From NCBI RefSeq assembly GCF_004342285.1, contig NZ_SMCV01000002.1, positions 558,001 through 622,000 of the forward strand: a DNA stretch of 64,000 nt, given 5' to 3'. Position numbers and translations under genes: made by a program. The notes beneath the pieces are model-generated. The model did no database searches. It was not told the DNA's origin and was given only the letters and a program-made list of their open reading frames with translations. Of this stretch, positions 52,475-61,766 are shown piece by piece. This DNA is from Klebsiella sp. BIGb0138 (GTDB taxonomy: Bacteria > Pseudomonadota > Gammaproteobacteria > Enterobacterales > Enterobacteriaceae). Position 1 is the stretch's first letter; every line of letters starts with the position of its first letter.

Positions 52475-53286
52475 TGAGCATTAAACTGATTGCAGTCGAC
52501 ATGGATGGCACCTTCTTAAACGATGCCAAAACCTATAATCGCCAGCGCTTCCTGAGCCAGTATCAGCGGATGCGCGAGCAGGATATTCGCTTCGTGGTCG
52601 CCAGCGGCAACCAGTATTATCAGCTGATTTCGTTTTTCCCGGAAATTGCCCACGAGATTTCCTTCGTCGCGGAAAACGGCGGCTGGGTGGTGAGCGCCGG
52701 AGTTGACGTCTTCAACTGCCAGTTACCGAAGGACCATTTCCACACCGTGGTCGACTACCTGCACACGCTGGAAGATATTGACATTATCGCCTGCGGCAAA
52801 CGCAGCGCCTGGACGCTCAATCGCTATAACGACGCGCTGAAGACGGTTGCCGCGAAGTATTATCATCGCCTGCAGCTGGTGGATGATTTTGCCGCGATTG
52901 ACGACGTGATTCTGAAATTCGGCCTCAACGTTCCCGACCGGCTGATCCCGCACCTCCAGCCGCAGCTGCATGCCGCATTAGGCGCTATGGTGACTGCCGT
53001 AGCCACCGGCTACGGCAGCATCGACCTGATCATTCCCGGGATCCACAAGGCCAACGGCCTGCGCATTCTGCAGGAGCGCTGGGGCATTGATAATCATGAA
53101 GTGGTCGCCTTCGGCGACAGCGGAAACGACATCGAAATGCTGCAACATGCCGGGTTTGGTTTTGCGATGGCCAACGCCGCCGCGCCGGTTAAAGCCGTCG
53201 CCGGATACGATGCGCCGCATAACAATGAAGAAGGGGTACTGCACATTATTGATAAAGTGCTGAATCGCGAAGCGCCGTTTGCCTGA
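52474..53286 (+). CDS. ybjI: HAD-superfamily (Cof-type) phosphatase YbjI
   Basis: The 270-residue protein starts [17 protein letters not shown] with the HAD nucleophile pair Asp9/Asp11. Later motifs are VVASGNQYYQ (Ser/Thr, motif II) and VVAFGDSGNDIEML (acidic motif IV); Lys in the GIHKANG segment supplies motif III. The C2 cap is typical of Cof-type enzymes. E. coli YbjI dephosphorylates FMN and other small phosphates in vitro. It overlaps ybjJ by one base. Confidence 0.96.
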   Translation: MSIKLIAVDMDGTFLNDAKTYNRQRFLSQYQRMREQDIRFVVASGNQYYQLISFFPEIAHEISFVAENGGWVVSAGVDVFNCQLPKDHFHTVVDYLHTLEDIDIIACGKRSAWTLNRYNDALKTVAAKYYHRLQLVDDFAAIDDVILKFGLNVPDRLIPHLQPQLHAALGAMVTAVATGYGSIDLIIPGIHKANGLRILQERWGIDNHEVVAFGDSGNDIEMLQHAGFGFAMANAAAPVKAVAGYDAPHNNEEGVLHIIDKVLNREAPFA

Positions 53287-53293
53287 TGCCGGC

Positions 53294-53320
53294 CGGGTGC
53301 GGCCAGCCTCGCCGCACCCG
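53294..53320. terminator. Hairpin between ybjI and mdfA (REP-like)
   Basis: A 10-bp perfect stem CGGGTGCGGC/GCCGCACCCG with a 7-base loop, preceded by GATGCCGGC, resembles a degenerate REP element. It lies between convergent genes and has no U-tract. Confidence 0.5.
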
Positions 53321-53332
53321 CCAGCCCTGACG

Positions 53333-54571
53333 CTATGCCTGCGGGTCGTTGGAGTTCCCCACGGACTTATCCTTGAGAAAATAGATAATCATCGCCAGCC
53401 ACAGGACGCCGCTGAGCAGGTTAAACAGGCTGAAGACCCCGCTGCCGCCCAGGGCATACGCATGCTTGCTGACTTCAATACCGACGGTAAAAATCAGCAT
53501 TTGCAGCATCCCCATCGCCGCCGACACCGTTCCTTTACTCATCTCGCTGGCAAACAGCGTCAGGCGTACCAGCCCGGCGTTCGCCAGACCAATCCCGAAG
53601 GCATAGACGCTGAGTCCGGCGGTCATCCACAGATAGGCGTGGGTAGAGACCACCGTCGCCACCGCGGAGAGCAGCAGCCCGGCCATAATCGGCCAGCCGC
53701 CGAGGATAATCAGCGAGCGTACCGTGCGCCGTGAAGTTAAACGCGCCAGCACCAGGTTGCCGGCGATCAGCGCCCCGAAGATCGGCACCTGCAACAGGCC
53801 ATATTCATAGCTGGTGGCCTGCTCCCCGCTGATAATAATCACCGGCGACTGGGCAATCCACGCCAGCAGCGGCAGGCTGACAAAGCCGGTCGCCAGCGCG
53901 CCGGCGACAAAGCGCAGATTCTTCAGAACCAGGCCATAGTCGCGGCCCAGCTCTTTCATCGATAGCTTCTCACCCATGCGGGTCGCGGTTTCCGGCATCG
54001 CGCGCTGCAGGCCAAAAAAGGCGACGGCGGCCAGTACGGCAAACAGCACGAACATCATCTCCCACGGCAGAATATGCACCCACGCCGCCCCCACCAGCGG
54101 GCCAAGCAGCGGTGCAATCAGCGCAACGTTAGCCATCAGGGCGGTGATTTTGATGCACATCGCCTCCTCAAATGACTCCTGAATCGCGGCATAGCCCACC
54201 GCGCCAATGAAGCACAGGCTGATGCCCTGTAAAAAGCGCAGCAGCGTGAACTGTTCAATAGTCTGCGCCAGCAGCGTCGCCAGACAGGTGACAATAAACC
54301 ACACCACCCCGGTGAGCATGACCGGGCGGCGGCCAATGCGATCCGACAGCGGCCCTAACAGCCACTGCAAAAACATGCCGCCGGCGAGGTAGGCGGTCAT
54401 GGAGGTAGGTACCCATTCGTTGCCCACCTGGAACTCTTCCACCACCGAGAGCATGCCCGGTTGGATCATGTCGTTGCCGATATAAGTGGAAAATTCGTAT
54501 AGCACCAGGCACAGCGGGAAAAGCAGCGCCTGCCGTCCGAGGCGTTTGCCTGAAAGCGAATAATTCTGCAT
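53333..54571 (-). CDS. mdfA: Multidrug efflux transporter MdfA
   Basis: MdfA (Cmr/CmlA) is a proton-driven MFS exporter of chloramphenicol and lipophilic cations. The 412-residue protein has 12 helices and keeps the membrane acidic residues Glu26 and Asp34 ([16 protein letters not shown]) essential for drug recognition and proton coupling. Motif [14 protein letters not shown] and motif [22 protein letters not shown] are intact. It is divergent from ybjG. E. coli ybjH, which follows ybjI there, is not present here. Confidence 0.97.
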   Translation of the reverse strand: MQNYSLSGKRLGRQALLFPLCLVLYEFSTYIGNDMIQPGMLSVVEEFQVGNEWVPTSMTAYLAGGMFLQWLLGPLSDRIGRRPVMLTGVVWFIVTCLATLLAQTIEQFTLLRFLQGISLCFIGAVGYAAIQESFEEAMCIKITALMANVALIAPLLGPLVGAAWVHILPWEMMFVLFAVLAAVAFFGLQRAMPETATRMGEKLSMKELGRDYGLVLKNLRFVAGALATGFVSLPLLAWIAQSPVIIISGEQATSYEYGLLQVPIFGALIAGNLVLARLTSRRTVRSLIILGGWPIMAGLLLSAVATVVSTHAYLWMTAGLSVYAFGIGLANAGLVRLTLFASEMSKGTVSAAMGMLQMLIFTVGIEVSKHAYALGGSGVFSLFNLLSGVLWLAMIIYFLKDKSVGNSNDPQA

Positions 54572-54899
54572 GCCATCTCTTATTAAAATAAAAATCGCGC
54601 AAAGTTTAATGAAAGTCTGGCTGGGGAGATAGTGAATTATGAGTGACGATTAAAAATAGCTCCCGGTTCCCCATCTGACCGTCCACGCCGCCGCCATTTT
54701 AAATAGGCCTGTCTATATTTCGTTTATATTTCAATTAGGTTACAGACGATATACTCAGACTCTGTGGCCTGTTTGCGAAGATACCGCCCCGCGGTAGGTT
54801 CTTAACAAGCTGATAATTAAGACAATACTGCTTTACCTCATCGCCACCGACTCTTAAGGTGGGCGGCTTATTGCTATCGGATAACAAGAGCCTGGAAGT
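54572..54899. other. mdfA-ybjG divergent spacer
   Basis: These 328 bp contain AT-rich DNA at 54700-54780 with TATACT as a possible -10 (no good -35), and a hairpin-prone CCACC/GGTGG segment near 54845-54865 in the presumed ybjG leader. No gene is visible. Confidence 0.45.
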
Positions 54900-55493
54900 A
54901 TGCTGGAAAATATCAACTACGCGCTATTTGCCTTAATCAACGCCACGCCCGCTTCGCCGTCGTGGGTCATACGCCTGGCGACGTTGATTGCCAAAGATGT
55001 GATTCTGATTGTGCCCCTGCTGGCCGCCGCGCTATGGCTGTGGGGACCCCATCAGCGTCAGCTGGTTTTTAAAGTGATGCTGGCGCTGGCGATAAGCCTG
55101 AGCCTGTCATGGATTTTTGGTTTCCTTTTTCCGCATGACCGCCCATTCGTCGCCGGCGCGGGCTATCAGTTCCTGCACCACTCGCCGAATAACTCCTTCC
55201 CCAGCAATCACGGCACCATCAGTTTTACCTTTGCGCTGGCGTTCCTGTTCTGGCACCGCCTGTGGTCTGGCGCCGCCTTGATGGCGACCGCCGTCGCCAT
55301 TGCCTGGTCGCGGGTCTATCTCGGGGTACACTGGCCGCTGGATATGCTGGGCGGCCTGCTGACCGGGATGTGCGGCTGTCTGGGCGCTCAGCTGCTATGG
55401 CAGGCCTGCGGCAGCTCGCTGTATCAATATTTGCAGCAGCTGTATCGTCTTTGCTTCTCCCTGCCGATTCGTAAAGGCTGGGTGCGTGACTAA
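54900..55493 (+). CDS. ybjG: Undecaprenyl-diphosphate phosphatase YbjG
   Basis: YbjG is a PAP2-type inner-membrane phosphatase that recycles undecaprenyl diphosphate to the monophosphate carrier for cell-wall synthesis. The 197-residue protein has about five helices and the PAP2 motifs: HDRPFV, FPSNHGT (Ser, His) and SRVYLGVHWPLD (Arg, His, Asp). The ATG at 54900 follows AAGAGCCTGGAAG. deoR follows 69 bp downstream. Confidence 0.96.
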   Translation: MLENINYALFALINATPASPSWVIRLATLIAKDVILIVPLLAAALWLWGPHQRQLVFKVMLALAISLSLSWIFGFLFPHDRPFVAGAGYQFLHHSPNNSFPSNHGTISFTFALAFLFWHRLWSGAALMATAVAIAWSRVYLGVHWPLDMLGGLLTGMCGCLGAQLLWQACGSSLYQYLQQLYRLCFSLPIRKGWVRD

Positions 55494-55523
55494 CCCTCTT
55501 CCGGCAGGTAAAATTGCCCCTGA

Positions 55524-55543
55524 CGCCCTGCCGATGCAGGGCG
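55524..55543 (+). terminator. ybjG-deoR intercistronic hairpin
   Basis: An 8-bp stem CGCCCTGC/GCAGGGCG with loop CGAT is followed by ATTTC; a weak terminator or attenuator before deoR. Confidence 0.45.
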
Positions 55544-55562
55544 ATTTCAGCTTAGAGGGAAT

Positions 55563-56321
55563 ATGGAAACACGTCGTGATGAACGCATCAGCCAGCTCAT
55601 TCAGGCGCTCAAGCGCAGCGATAAGCTTCATTTAAAAGAGGCCGCGTCGCTGCTGGGCGTGTCAGAAATGACCATTCGTCGCGATCTGAACGGCCATAAC
55701 GGGCCGGTGGTGCTGTTAGGCGGCTACATTGTCCTCGAGCCCCGCAGCGCGACCCATTACCTGCTCAGCGACCAGAAAACCCGCCTGGTGGATGAGAAAC
55801 GCCGCGCTGCCCGCCACGCTGCCGCGTTGCTCGAAGCGCATCAGATGGCTTTTTTTGACTGCGGGACTACCACGCCGTGGATCATCGACGCGATCGATAA
55901 CGCCCTGCCCTTCACCGGCGTCTGTTATTCGCTGAACACCTTCCTGGCGCTGCAGGAAAAACCGCAGTGCCGGGCTATTTTATGCGGCGGGGAATTCCAT
56001 GCCAGCAACGCGATTTTTAAACCGCTAAGCCTGCGCGACACCCTCAGCCATCTGTGTCCGGATATCGCCTTCTATTCTGCGGCCGGCATCGACTGCGAGC
56101 AGGGCGCAACCTGCTATAACCTCGAAGAGCTGCCGGTTAAGCACTGGGCGATGAGCAGCGCGCGCTACCATGTACTGGTGGTCGATCACAGTAAGTTCGG
56201 CAAGGTGAGGCCGGCGCGGATGGGCGATTTATCGCAGTTTGACGTGATTGCCAGCGATGTCTCTCCGGACGACGATCTGCTCGCGCTGGCGAAAGAAAAA
56301 CAAATTTCACTGCTGTACTGA
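55563..56321 (+). CDS. deoR: Deoxyribose operon repressor DeoR
   Basis: DeoR represses the deo nucleoside catabolic genes and is induced by deoxyribose-5-phosphate. The 252-residue protein has an N-terminal helix-turn-helix (HLKEAASLLGVSEMTIRRDL, about 22-41) and a DeoRC sugar-phosphate domain with FFDCGTTTPWIIDAID and LCGGEFHASNAIF. The start METRRDERISQL corresponds to MSTRRDERIGQL of E. coli. It is convergent with dacC. Confidence 0.98.
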   Translation: METRRDERISQLIQALKRSDKLHLKEAASLLGVSEMTIRRDLNGHNGPVVLLGGYIVLEPRSATHYLLSDQKTRLVDEKRRAARHAAALLEAHQMAFFDCGTTTPWIIDAIDNALPFTGVCYSLNTFLALQEKPQCRAILCGGEFHASNAIFKPLSLRDTLSHLCPDIAFYSAAGIDCEQGATCYNLEELPVKHWAMSSARYHVLVVDHSKFGKVRPARMGDLSQFDVIASDVSPDDDLLALAKEKQISLLY

Positions 56322-56345
56322 CCGCGCCCCGCGGGGCGCGGTCAG
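56318..56345. terminator. Perfect palindrome at the deoR/dacC convergence
   Basis: CTGACCGCGCCCC and GGGGCGCGGTCAG form 13-bp perfect arms around GC. The deoR stop codon is inside it and the dacC stop is 5 bp beyond. No U-tract is present in either direction, but such a stable stem probably limits read-through from both genes. Confidence 0.6.
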
Positions 56346-56349
56346 AGGC

Positions 56350-57552
56350 TTACGAGAACCAGCTGCCAAACCAGCCGTGCAGTTTCATCAGCACGAAGTC
56401 CATCATCCGGCTAAAGAAACCGCCTTCGTTGACCGCTTCCATGACGATCAGCGGACGCTGCTCGATGGTTTTATCATTGAGCTTAAAGTCGATGGTTCCC
56501 ACCACCTGCCCTTTGCTCAGCGGCGCCGTCAGCTGCGGATCCTTCAGGGTATAGCTGGCTTTCAGGTTTTTCAGCTGCCCGCGCGGCAGGGTAATCGAGC
56601 CGGCTTCTCCCGCCCCGAGTTTGGCTTCGCTGCTGTCGCCAAACCAGACGCGCTGGGTGATAAAGGTGGCGTCCGGTTTAATCGGCGTCACGGTTTCATA
56701 AAAACGGAAGCCCCAGGTCAACAGTTTTTCGGATTCATTAAACCGAATACGATCGGTCTTCGTCCCGAGCACCACGGCAATCAGACGCATATCGCCCTGA
56801 GTTGCAGAGGAGACCAGGTTATACCCTGCGCCGGCGGTGGTGCCGGTTTTCACGCCATCGGCGTTGAGGCTGGCGTTCCACAGCAGGCGGTTGCGGTTCG
56901 GCTGGCGAATCTTGTTGAAGGTGAACTCTTTCTCTTTATGGATAGCGTACTCTTCCGGTACGTCATGGATCATCGCTTTGGTCAGCAGCGCCATGTCGCG
57001 CGCGGTACTGAACTGCCCCGGCGCATCCAGTCCATGCACGGTCATAAAGGTGGTATTGGTCAGCCCCATTTTTTGGGCGTAGCCGTTCATCAGGCTGACG
57101 AACGCATCCTGGCTCCCCGCCACGTAGTCGGCAATCGCGATGCTGGCATCGTTGCCGGACTGAATGATCACCCCTTTATTCAGGTCTTCGACCGATACCT
57201 GCATCCCCGGCTTGAGGAACATCACCGATGAACCGCGCAGCACCGGGTTGCCGGTGGCCCAGGCATCGCGACCGACGGTCACCATATCGGTGGACTTAAT
57301 TTTACCCGCTTTCAACGCCTGGCCGACCACGTAGCTGGTCATGATCTTGGTCAGGCTCGCCGGATCGAGTTTTTCATCGGCGTTGCCCTCGCTGAGTACT
57401 TTGCCGCTGGCGTAGTCCATCAGGATCCAGGCTCGCGCATCAATCGATGGGGCATCGGGGAGTTGTTCCGCTGCCTGTACCGCAGGCGCCGCGAGAACGA
57501 GAAGTGCGCAGCCTGCCGCGAGGCCGCGAAGGGAAAAAGCATCATGCGTCAT
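56350..57552 (-). CDS. dacC: D-alanyl-D-alanine carboxypeptidase DacC (PBP6)
   Basis: DacC trims the terminal D-Ala from peptidoglycan pentapeptides, mainly in stationary phase. The 400-residue precursor starts [20 protein letters not shown] with signal cleavage near AVQA-AEQ; a frame extending to 57636 is not conserved. Penicillin-binding motifs are SLTK (Ser66, Lys69), SGN (in IIQSGNDA) and KTG (in [10 protein letters not shown]). The C-terminal amphipathic helix [17 protein letters not shown] anchors it to the inner membrane. It is divergent from gstB. Confidence 0.98.
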   Translation of the reverse strand: MTHDAFSLRGLAAGCALLVLAAPAVQAAEQLPDAPSIDARAWILMDYASGKVLSEGNADEKLDPASLTKIMTSYVVGQALKAGKIKSTDMVTVGRDAWATGNPVLRGSSVMFLKPGMQVSVEDLNKGVIIQSGNDASIAIADYVAGSQDAFVSLMNGYAQKMGLTNTTFMTVHGLDAPGQFSTARDMALLTKAMIHDVPEEYAIHKEKEFTFNKIRQPNRNRLLWNASLNADGVKTGTTAGAGYNLVSSATQGDMRLIAVVLGTKTDRIRFNESEKLLTWGFRFYETVTPIKPDATFITQRVWFGDSSEAKLGAGEAGSITLPRGQLKNLKASYTLKDPQLTAPLSKGQVVGTIDFKLNDKTIEQRPLIVMEAVNEGGFFSRMMDFVLMKLHGWFGSWFS

Positions 57553-57808
57553 AAGAGCCACCCAAGTATCCTTTCCAAACAAAATATGCCGCAACACTCT
57601 CTCGGCGCAGCAGCAGCCGGTGAGTAAAGCGTACAAATGACCTTAAAGAAACAGCGAGTTGGTAAAGTTTTTAAAGTTTACGCAATAACCTCGCTCCCTG
57701 CTGAAAACAGAGCAATTTTTTTGATCGTGGTTGCCTAAATATTATCTCTATTCCAACATGATTGCTCACCATGCTGCAACGACGGCTCAATAAAAGGCAG
57801 GAACAGAG

Positions 57809-58435
57809 ATGATTACGCTATGGGGCAGGAATAATTCGACCAATGTGAAGAAAGTACGCTGGGTGCTGGAGGAGCTGGCGCTCCCCTATCAGCAAATCCT
57901 CGCGGGGCTGGAGTTCGGCCTCAATCATGACCCGGAGTATCTGGCGATGAACCCAAATGGCCTGGTGCCGCTGCTCAAAGATGATGCGAACGGCCTCGTG
58001 CTTTGGGAGTCGAACGCCATTATTCGCTATCTGGCCGCCGAGTATGGCCACGGCCGTCTGTGGCTAGACGCTCCGCGGCAGCGGGCGCAGAGCGACAAGT
58101 GGATGGACTGGGCAAACGGTTCGCTTTCCCCGGCCCACCGCCCGGTGTTAATGGGGCTGGTCAGAACGCCGGCGGAAAAACGCGACCCGGCGGCGATTGC
58201 CGCCGGTATCGCCACCTGCGAAGCGCTGTTTGCTATCCTTGATGACGAACTGGCGACGTCGGCCTGGCTGTCCGGCGACGCGTTTGGCCTCGGCGATATT
58301 GCCGTTGCGCCGTTCGTCTACAACCTGATGACGATTGTCGATAGCTGGCAGCCGCGCCCGCATCTGCAGCGCTGGTATCAGCAGCTCAACCAGCGCCAGG
58401 CGTGGCGCAACGTGGTGATGATTCCGGTGACCTGA
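57809..58435 (+). CDS. gstB: Glutathione S-transferase GstB
   Basis: GstB (YliJ) is a cytosolic glutathione transferase; the E. coli enzyme acts on bromoacetate. The 208-residue length is exact. The thioredoxin-like N-domain starts [18 protein letters not shown], where the Asn/Ser segment contacts glutathione, and contains [12 protein letters not shown] and [11 protein letters not shown]. The all-helical C-domain follows from about 88. It ends 2 bp before the convergent yliI stop codon. Confidence 0.96.
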   Translation: MITLWGRNNSTNVKKVRWVLEELALPYQQILAGLEFGLNHDPEYLAMNPNGLVPLLKDDANGLVLWESNAIIRYLAAEYGHGRLWLDAPRQRAQSDKWMDWANGSLSPAHRPVLMGLVRTPAEKRDPAAIAAGIATCEALFAILDDELATSAWLSGDAFGLGDIAVAPFVYNLMTIVDSWQPRPHLQRWYQQLNQRQAWRNVVMIPVT

Positions 58436-58437
58436 GG

Positions 58438-59550
58438 CTAACTCCCGGGGCTCACCTTCAGCAGCTCGCCGTTGGACTCGTCGGTTAAGACATACAGATA
58501 GCCGTCGGGTCCGACGCGTACATCGCGGATACGCTTACCGCGGTCGCGCAGAATACGCTCTTCTTCGCTCACCGCGTCACCGTTCACCCGCAGGACAATC
58601 AGGGATTGATCCTTCAGCGCCCCGATAAACAGCTTATGCCGCCACTGCGGGAAGGTCTGCGCATCGTAGAAAGCCATACCGCTCACCGCCGGGGAGTGCT
58701 GCCAGAAGAAAAGCGGCGCTTCGGTACCTTCTACCGCGGTACCCTGCGCTTCGGGAATCGCCAGCCCGCTGTAGTTGATGCCGTGCGTCGCCAGCGGCCA
58801 GCCGTAATTTTTGCCTTTCTGCGGAATATTAATCTCATCCCCGCCGCGCGGGCCGTGCTCGTTGAGCCACAGAGTCTGGCTCCACGGATTCATCGCCATC
58901 CCCTGCGGGTTGCGGATACCGTAAGACCAGATTTCCGCTCTTGCTCCGGCCCGATCGACAAAGGGGTTATCGGCCGGGACTTTGCCGTCCTCCGTCAGGC
59001 GAACCACTTTTCCCTGCAGCTTATCCAGATCCTGGGCTGTCGGACGCTGGTTATTCTCGCCCAGCCCGATAAACAGATACCCTTTGCCATCAAACACCAG
59101 CCGCCCGCCAAAATGGTTGCCGGTAGAGAGCTTCGGCTGCTGGCGGAAAACGACCTGAAAGTTTTCCAGCCGCTGTAGGTTGTCACTCAGGCGGCCAAAA
59201 CCCACCGCGGTGCCGGCCCTACCGTCATCGCCGGCTTCGGCGTAGCTCAGCCAGACCCGGCGAGATTGCGCAAAATCCGGCGCCAGGGCCACATCCAGGA
59301 GCCCCCCCTGGCCGTTGGCCCATACCTTCGGCACGCCCGCAATCGGCGCCGAGAGACCGTCTCCCTCGCGCCAGCGCTTCAGTTCCCCGCCGCGCAGAGT
59401 GATCAGCATCCCCTGGTCATTGGGCAGAAACGCCAGCGCCCACGGATGGTCAAGCTGGTTTTGCAATACGTCAACGCGCACCTTTTCGGCATAGGTCAGG
59501 GCGGGAAACAACAGCGCGGCAAGGGTCACTACGGTGGCAATCTGGCGCAT
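58438..59550 (-). CDS. yliI: PQQ-dependent soluble aldose sugar dehydrogenase YliI
   Basis: YliI (Asd) oxidises aldose sugars in the periplasm using PQQ. The 370-residue precursor starts MRQIATVVTLAALLFPALTYA after AGGAGGATGCC; a frame to 59625 is not conserved. It has the GDH/HHIP-like beta-propeller with HPWALAFLPNDQGMLIT, GNHFGGRLVF (catalytic His), YGIRNPQGMA and WLNEHGPRGGDEIN. E. coli cannot make PQQ; many Klebsiella can, so the enzyme may be active without external cofactor. Confidence 0.96.
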   Translation of the reverse strand: MRQIATVVTLAALLFPALTYAEKVRVDVLQNQLDHPWALAFLPNDQGMLITLRGGELKRWREGDGLSAPIAGVPKVWANGQGGLLDVALAPDFAQSRRVWLSYAEAGDDGRAGTAVGFGRLSDNLQRLENFQVVFRQQPKLSTGNHFGGRLVFDGKGYLFIGLGENNQRPTAQDLDKLQGKVVRLTEDGKVPADNPFVDRAGARAEIWSYGIRNPQGMAMNPWSQTLWLNEHGPRGGDEINIPQKGKNYGWPLATHGINYSGLAIPEAQGTAVEGTEAPLFFWQHSPAVSGMAFYDAQTFPQWRHKLFIGALKDQSLIVLRVNGDAVSEEERILRDRGKRIRDVRVGPDGYLYVLTDESNGELLKVSPGS

Positions 59551-59629
59551 GGCATCCTCCTGTTGGCAGCAATGCTGATAAGGGTAGCCAGCGGGACGAA
59601 ACAGGACGGGATTTTTACATAACATTAAG

Positions 59630-59652
59630 CAGGGGGAGCTCGCCTCCCCCTG
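59630..59652 (-). terminator. bssR terminator
   Basis: The stem CAGGGGGAG/CTCCCCCTG with loop CTCGC lies 3 bp after the bssR stop. The following minus-strand bases CTTAATGTTAT are only partly U-rich. Confidence 0.5.
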
Positions 59653-59655
59653 AAT

Positions 59656-60039
59656 TCAGACGTGGGACAGTGGCGCCAGCTTATTCAGTTTATGAATATT
59701 CAGCGACAATTCAGCCAGGCAGCGTTCTAGCGTCTCTACGTTAACCGCAATATAAGACGGACAATCATGATGCCCGCTCATCAGGCACACCGCCGCAGAG
59801 GCAACGGCTCCACCTGCAAGACGGAGAGCGTCCCTCTCTTCCGGCGCAATAACGTGCTGCAGCCGCAGCCCGTGTTCACGCATTTCACCGCACAGTTCGA
59901 ACAAGTTATCACGCAGATGCTCATTTTCGCTGACTGACATATAGCCCTTCGCTTTGCGCAACTGCAAATAAGCATCGAGATCAATGTGGGCATTAATCAG
60001 CTTATTCAGAAGGTGACGATACAGTCTGTCAACGCTCAT
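59656..60039 (-). CDS. bssR: Biofilm regulator BssR
   Basis: BssR (YliH) is a small cytoplasmic regulator of biofilm formation linked to indole and AI-2 signalling in E. coli. The 127-residue protein starts MSVDRLYRHLLNKLINAHID with AGAGGAGG upstream; a frame to 60069 is not conserved. LQLRKAKGYMSVSENEHLRDN and AAVCLMSGHHDCPSYIAVN are conserved. In E. coli rimO is its neighbour; here a 3.3-kb island intervenes. Confidence 0.95.
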   Translation of the reverse strand: MSVDRLYRHLLNKLINAHIDLDAYLQLRKAKGYMSVSENEHLRDNLFELCGEMREHGLRLQHVIAPEERDALRLAGGAVASAAVCLMSGHHDCPSYIAVNVETLERCLAELSLNIHKLNKLAPLSHV

Positions 60040-60312
60040 CAGGTTTCCTCCTCTGTCATCCTTTACCACAGATATGATATGGTTATTTTTTGTACAAAAT
60101 GATGCGCGAGGTCAATAATTCCTGGTTAATTAACATCATTTACAATGTAAATACATTGTTAAACAAAGCGCGAAATCCAGCCGACGGGCGATCCAATACG
60201 GAAAGTCATCCTGGCGCGCTGCACGCTTATGGCGTCGGGAAACGACGGACTCGCTGAACAGAGGGCAGACGTCGGACCATGGGGTAACACCAAAGACAAG
60301 CGATGGCGACTT

Positions 60313-60441
60313 TTAGTCGACGAGAGCAATCCAGTGGCTATCCAGAAGGTAGTTCCAGCACTCACCCAACGCAAAAATATAGATGCCGACGAGAATGATC
60401 AGAATAATAACCCCGATATTACTTTTTAATTTTAAATTCAT
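60313..60441 (-). CDS. Small membrane protein (42 aa), unrecognised
   Basis: The sequence is MNLKLKSNIGVIILIILVGI continuing to YIFALGECWNYLLDSHWIALVD. A basic N-terminus (three Lys) precedes one strong hydrophobic helix (about 9-25), then a short Trp-rich tail, the expected build of a single-pass small protein with N-in topology. The ribosome site is weak (CTCTGGTG region), which lowers certainty. Synonymous positions are AT-rich like its neighbours. It lies between bssR and a secreted-protein gene, all on the minus strand. No known family is recognised. Confidence 0.5.
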   Translation of the reverse strand: MNLKLKSNIGVIILIILVGIYIFALGECWNYLLDSHWIALVD

Positions 60442-60674
60442 GCTTAATTAACACCAGAGAAACCAATTATCTCATCATGATACTTTGCATAAAATAAACG
60501 ATAAGAAAACACAGCACCGGCGCACAGGTAAAAATCAGAATCTCATAGCGTCACTGCGATTATTCATTGCCCATCTATATCCTGAATAACCCGGGTTGCA
60601 TCAAGGCGCAGCGCCGCGAATCCCCGGGCGCGGGCGACCGGCGTCAGGTCCAGGTAGACAACGTTTCGGATGCT

Positions 60675-61079
60675 TTACTTAGCGCAATCGGTACTCAACC
60701 GAACGAACGTTGCCCGGTATACCGCACGGCTACCGCTGGCAAAGGTAATCTCACCGGTTTCCACGCCTTCATCAATATGCCCCAAAAGTTCCGGCTGCAC
60801 TCGCCACTCAGCAAAACTATTGCCATTCTCATCATATGCCCGGTAGCACTGCCCTGATTCGGTCATTAATAGCGGATGCCCTTCATTGATCAGCACCAGA
60901 TCAAAGCTTTTAATGTATTTTTTCTGTCCATCCGCCGCGATTGCCGTACCTTCTCTCGCTGGAAATGCTTCAATAATATAGTTTTTCTGGCTATGCGCCG
61001 AAGCCGCGTGCAGGGATATAAACAGCAGGGCCGTCGTGAAGACAAAACGATGTGGTCGTTTATTCATTTGCTCGTTCAT
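60675..61079 (-). CDS. Secreted/periplasmic protein, unrecognised
   Basis: I choose the ATG at 61079 (MNEQMNKRPHRFVFTTALLF...); the ATG at 61067 is equally possible, and a frame running to 61196 is less likely. A Sec signal peptide (positive MNKRPHRF, hydrophobic core, cleavage near AASA-HSQ) precedes about 105 mature residues. The mature part has two Cys (GQCYRAY and the C-terminal STDCAK) that could form a disulfide in the periplasm. Predicted beta-rich segments (SFDLVLINEG, GEITFASGSRAVYRATFVRL) suggest a small beta fold. No family is recognised. Confidence 0.65.
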   Translation of the reverse strand: MNEQMNKRPHRFVFTTALLFISLHAASAHSQKNYIIEAFPAREGTAIAADGQKKYIKSFDLVLINEGHPLLMTESGQCYRAYDENGNSFAEWRVQPELLGHIDEGVETGEITFASGSRAVYRATFVRLSTDCAK

Positions 61080-61423
61080 AGGGTGATTAATATCCGGTAT
61101 AGAGAAAAAAATTTCCGTTCTTTGTGCAGAGGATAAGCAGTGCATCAGTATGCATATGAAAAATAAACCTGATATCAACAATCCATGCGTTAACATCAGT
61201 TAAAATTTAAGTTTCGCATCTTGATAACAGAATCAAGTATCTTATTAAAACTCACTAACAATTTAATAAATTCCGCTTTATTTTTATTTAACACAGCACA
61301 CCTGGTCAGGCGTTAAATATAAACAACACTAAAACAGAACGCACAAAAATTATTTTCCATCGTGTACATGCCTGGTCACACGTAGCAAAATAGCCCTTCT
61401 TGCCACCTATATCAGGAGCATCT
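61080..61423. other. AT-rich spacer in the bssR-rimO island
   Basis: These 344 bp divide the minus-strand secreted gene from the plus-strand small-membrane-protein genes and so should hold both promoters. It is visibly AT-rich, with poly-T and TTTAAT stretches around 61205-61310. No gene or recognisable operator is seen. Confidence 0.5.
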
Positions 61424-61600
61424 ATGAAAATACTTATATTGATATTTTCGTTAGCCGCATGCATTTTTGTTTTTATCTATCATATTAATCAAGACTTCGT
61501 CAGTCATAATGCTTATTTCTTCCATTCATCGCAGCTTAAAACTCACAATCAACCTAAAGAGATATGGACCAATCCTCGCGCCCTTCCCCGCAGTCTGTAG
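61424..61600 (+). CDS. Small protein with N-terminal hydrophobic helix (58 aa)
   Basis: The start has a good ribosome site (AGGAG six bases before ATG). MKILILIFSLAACIFVFIYH is a hydrophobic helix followed by a polar tail INQDFVSHNAYFFHSSQLK... ending in PRALPRSL. It could be a membrane-anchored small protein or, with AAC near position 13, a poor lipobox; a cleaved signal is less likely. Downstream bases to 61766 in other frames do not extend it convincingly, though a frameshifted longer ancestor cannot be excluded. No family recognised. Confidence 0.5.
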   Translation: MKILILIFSLAACIFVFIYHINQDFVSHNAYFFHSSQLKTHNQPKEIWTNPRALPRSL

Positions 61601-61766
61601 AGACCACGCCCCACCACGCACAACATCACCCCCTACAATAACCACCGATGAGCGTAACAACCTATATCCGGATATGGATAGCGCTCCGCAGACCGCCATG
61701 TTTATTTTTCGTTTAAAGTCTTGTTGTTATTATTGCCTGACTTAACCACTAAAAAACAGGGTCGCT

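Noticed and set aside
56248-57231. Plus-strand frame antisense to dacC
   Set aside because: Overlaps intact dacC with all penicillin-binding motifs; the translated product has no family look.
60567-60857. Plus-strand frame overlapping the secreted-protein gene
   Set aside because: No ribosome site or recognisable domain; the minus-strand frame has a clear signal peptide.
61467-61745. 92-codon frame overlapping the 58-codon gene
   Set aside because: Poor composition (clustered Pro, Thr and Cys runs) and no ribosome site; kept only as a note that the first gene may once have been longer.
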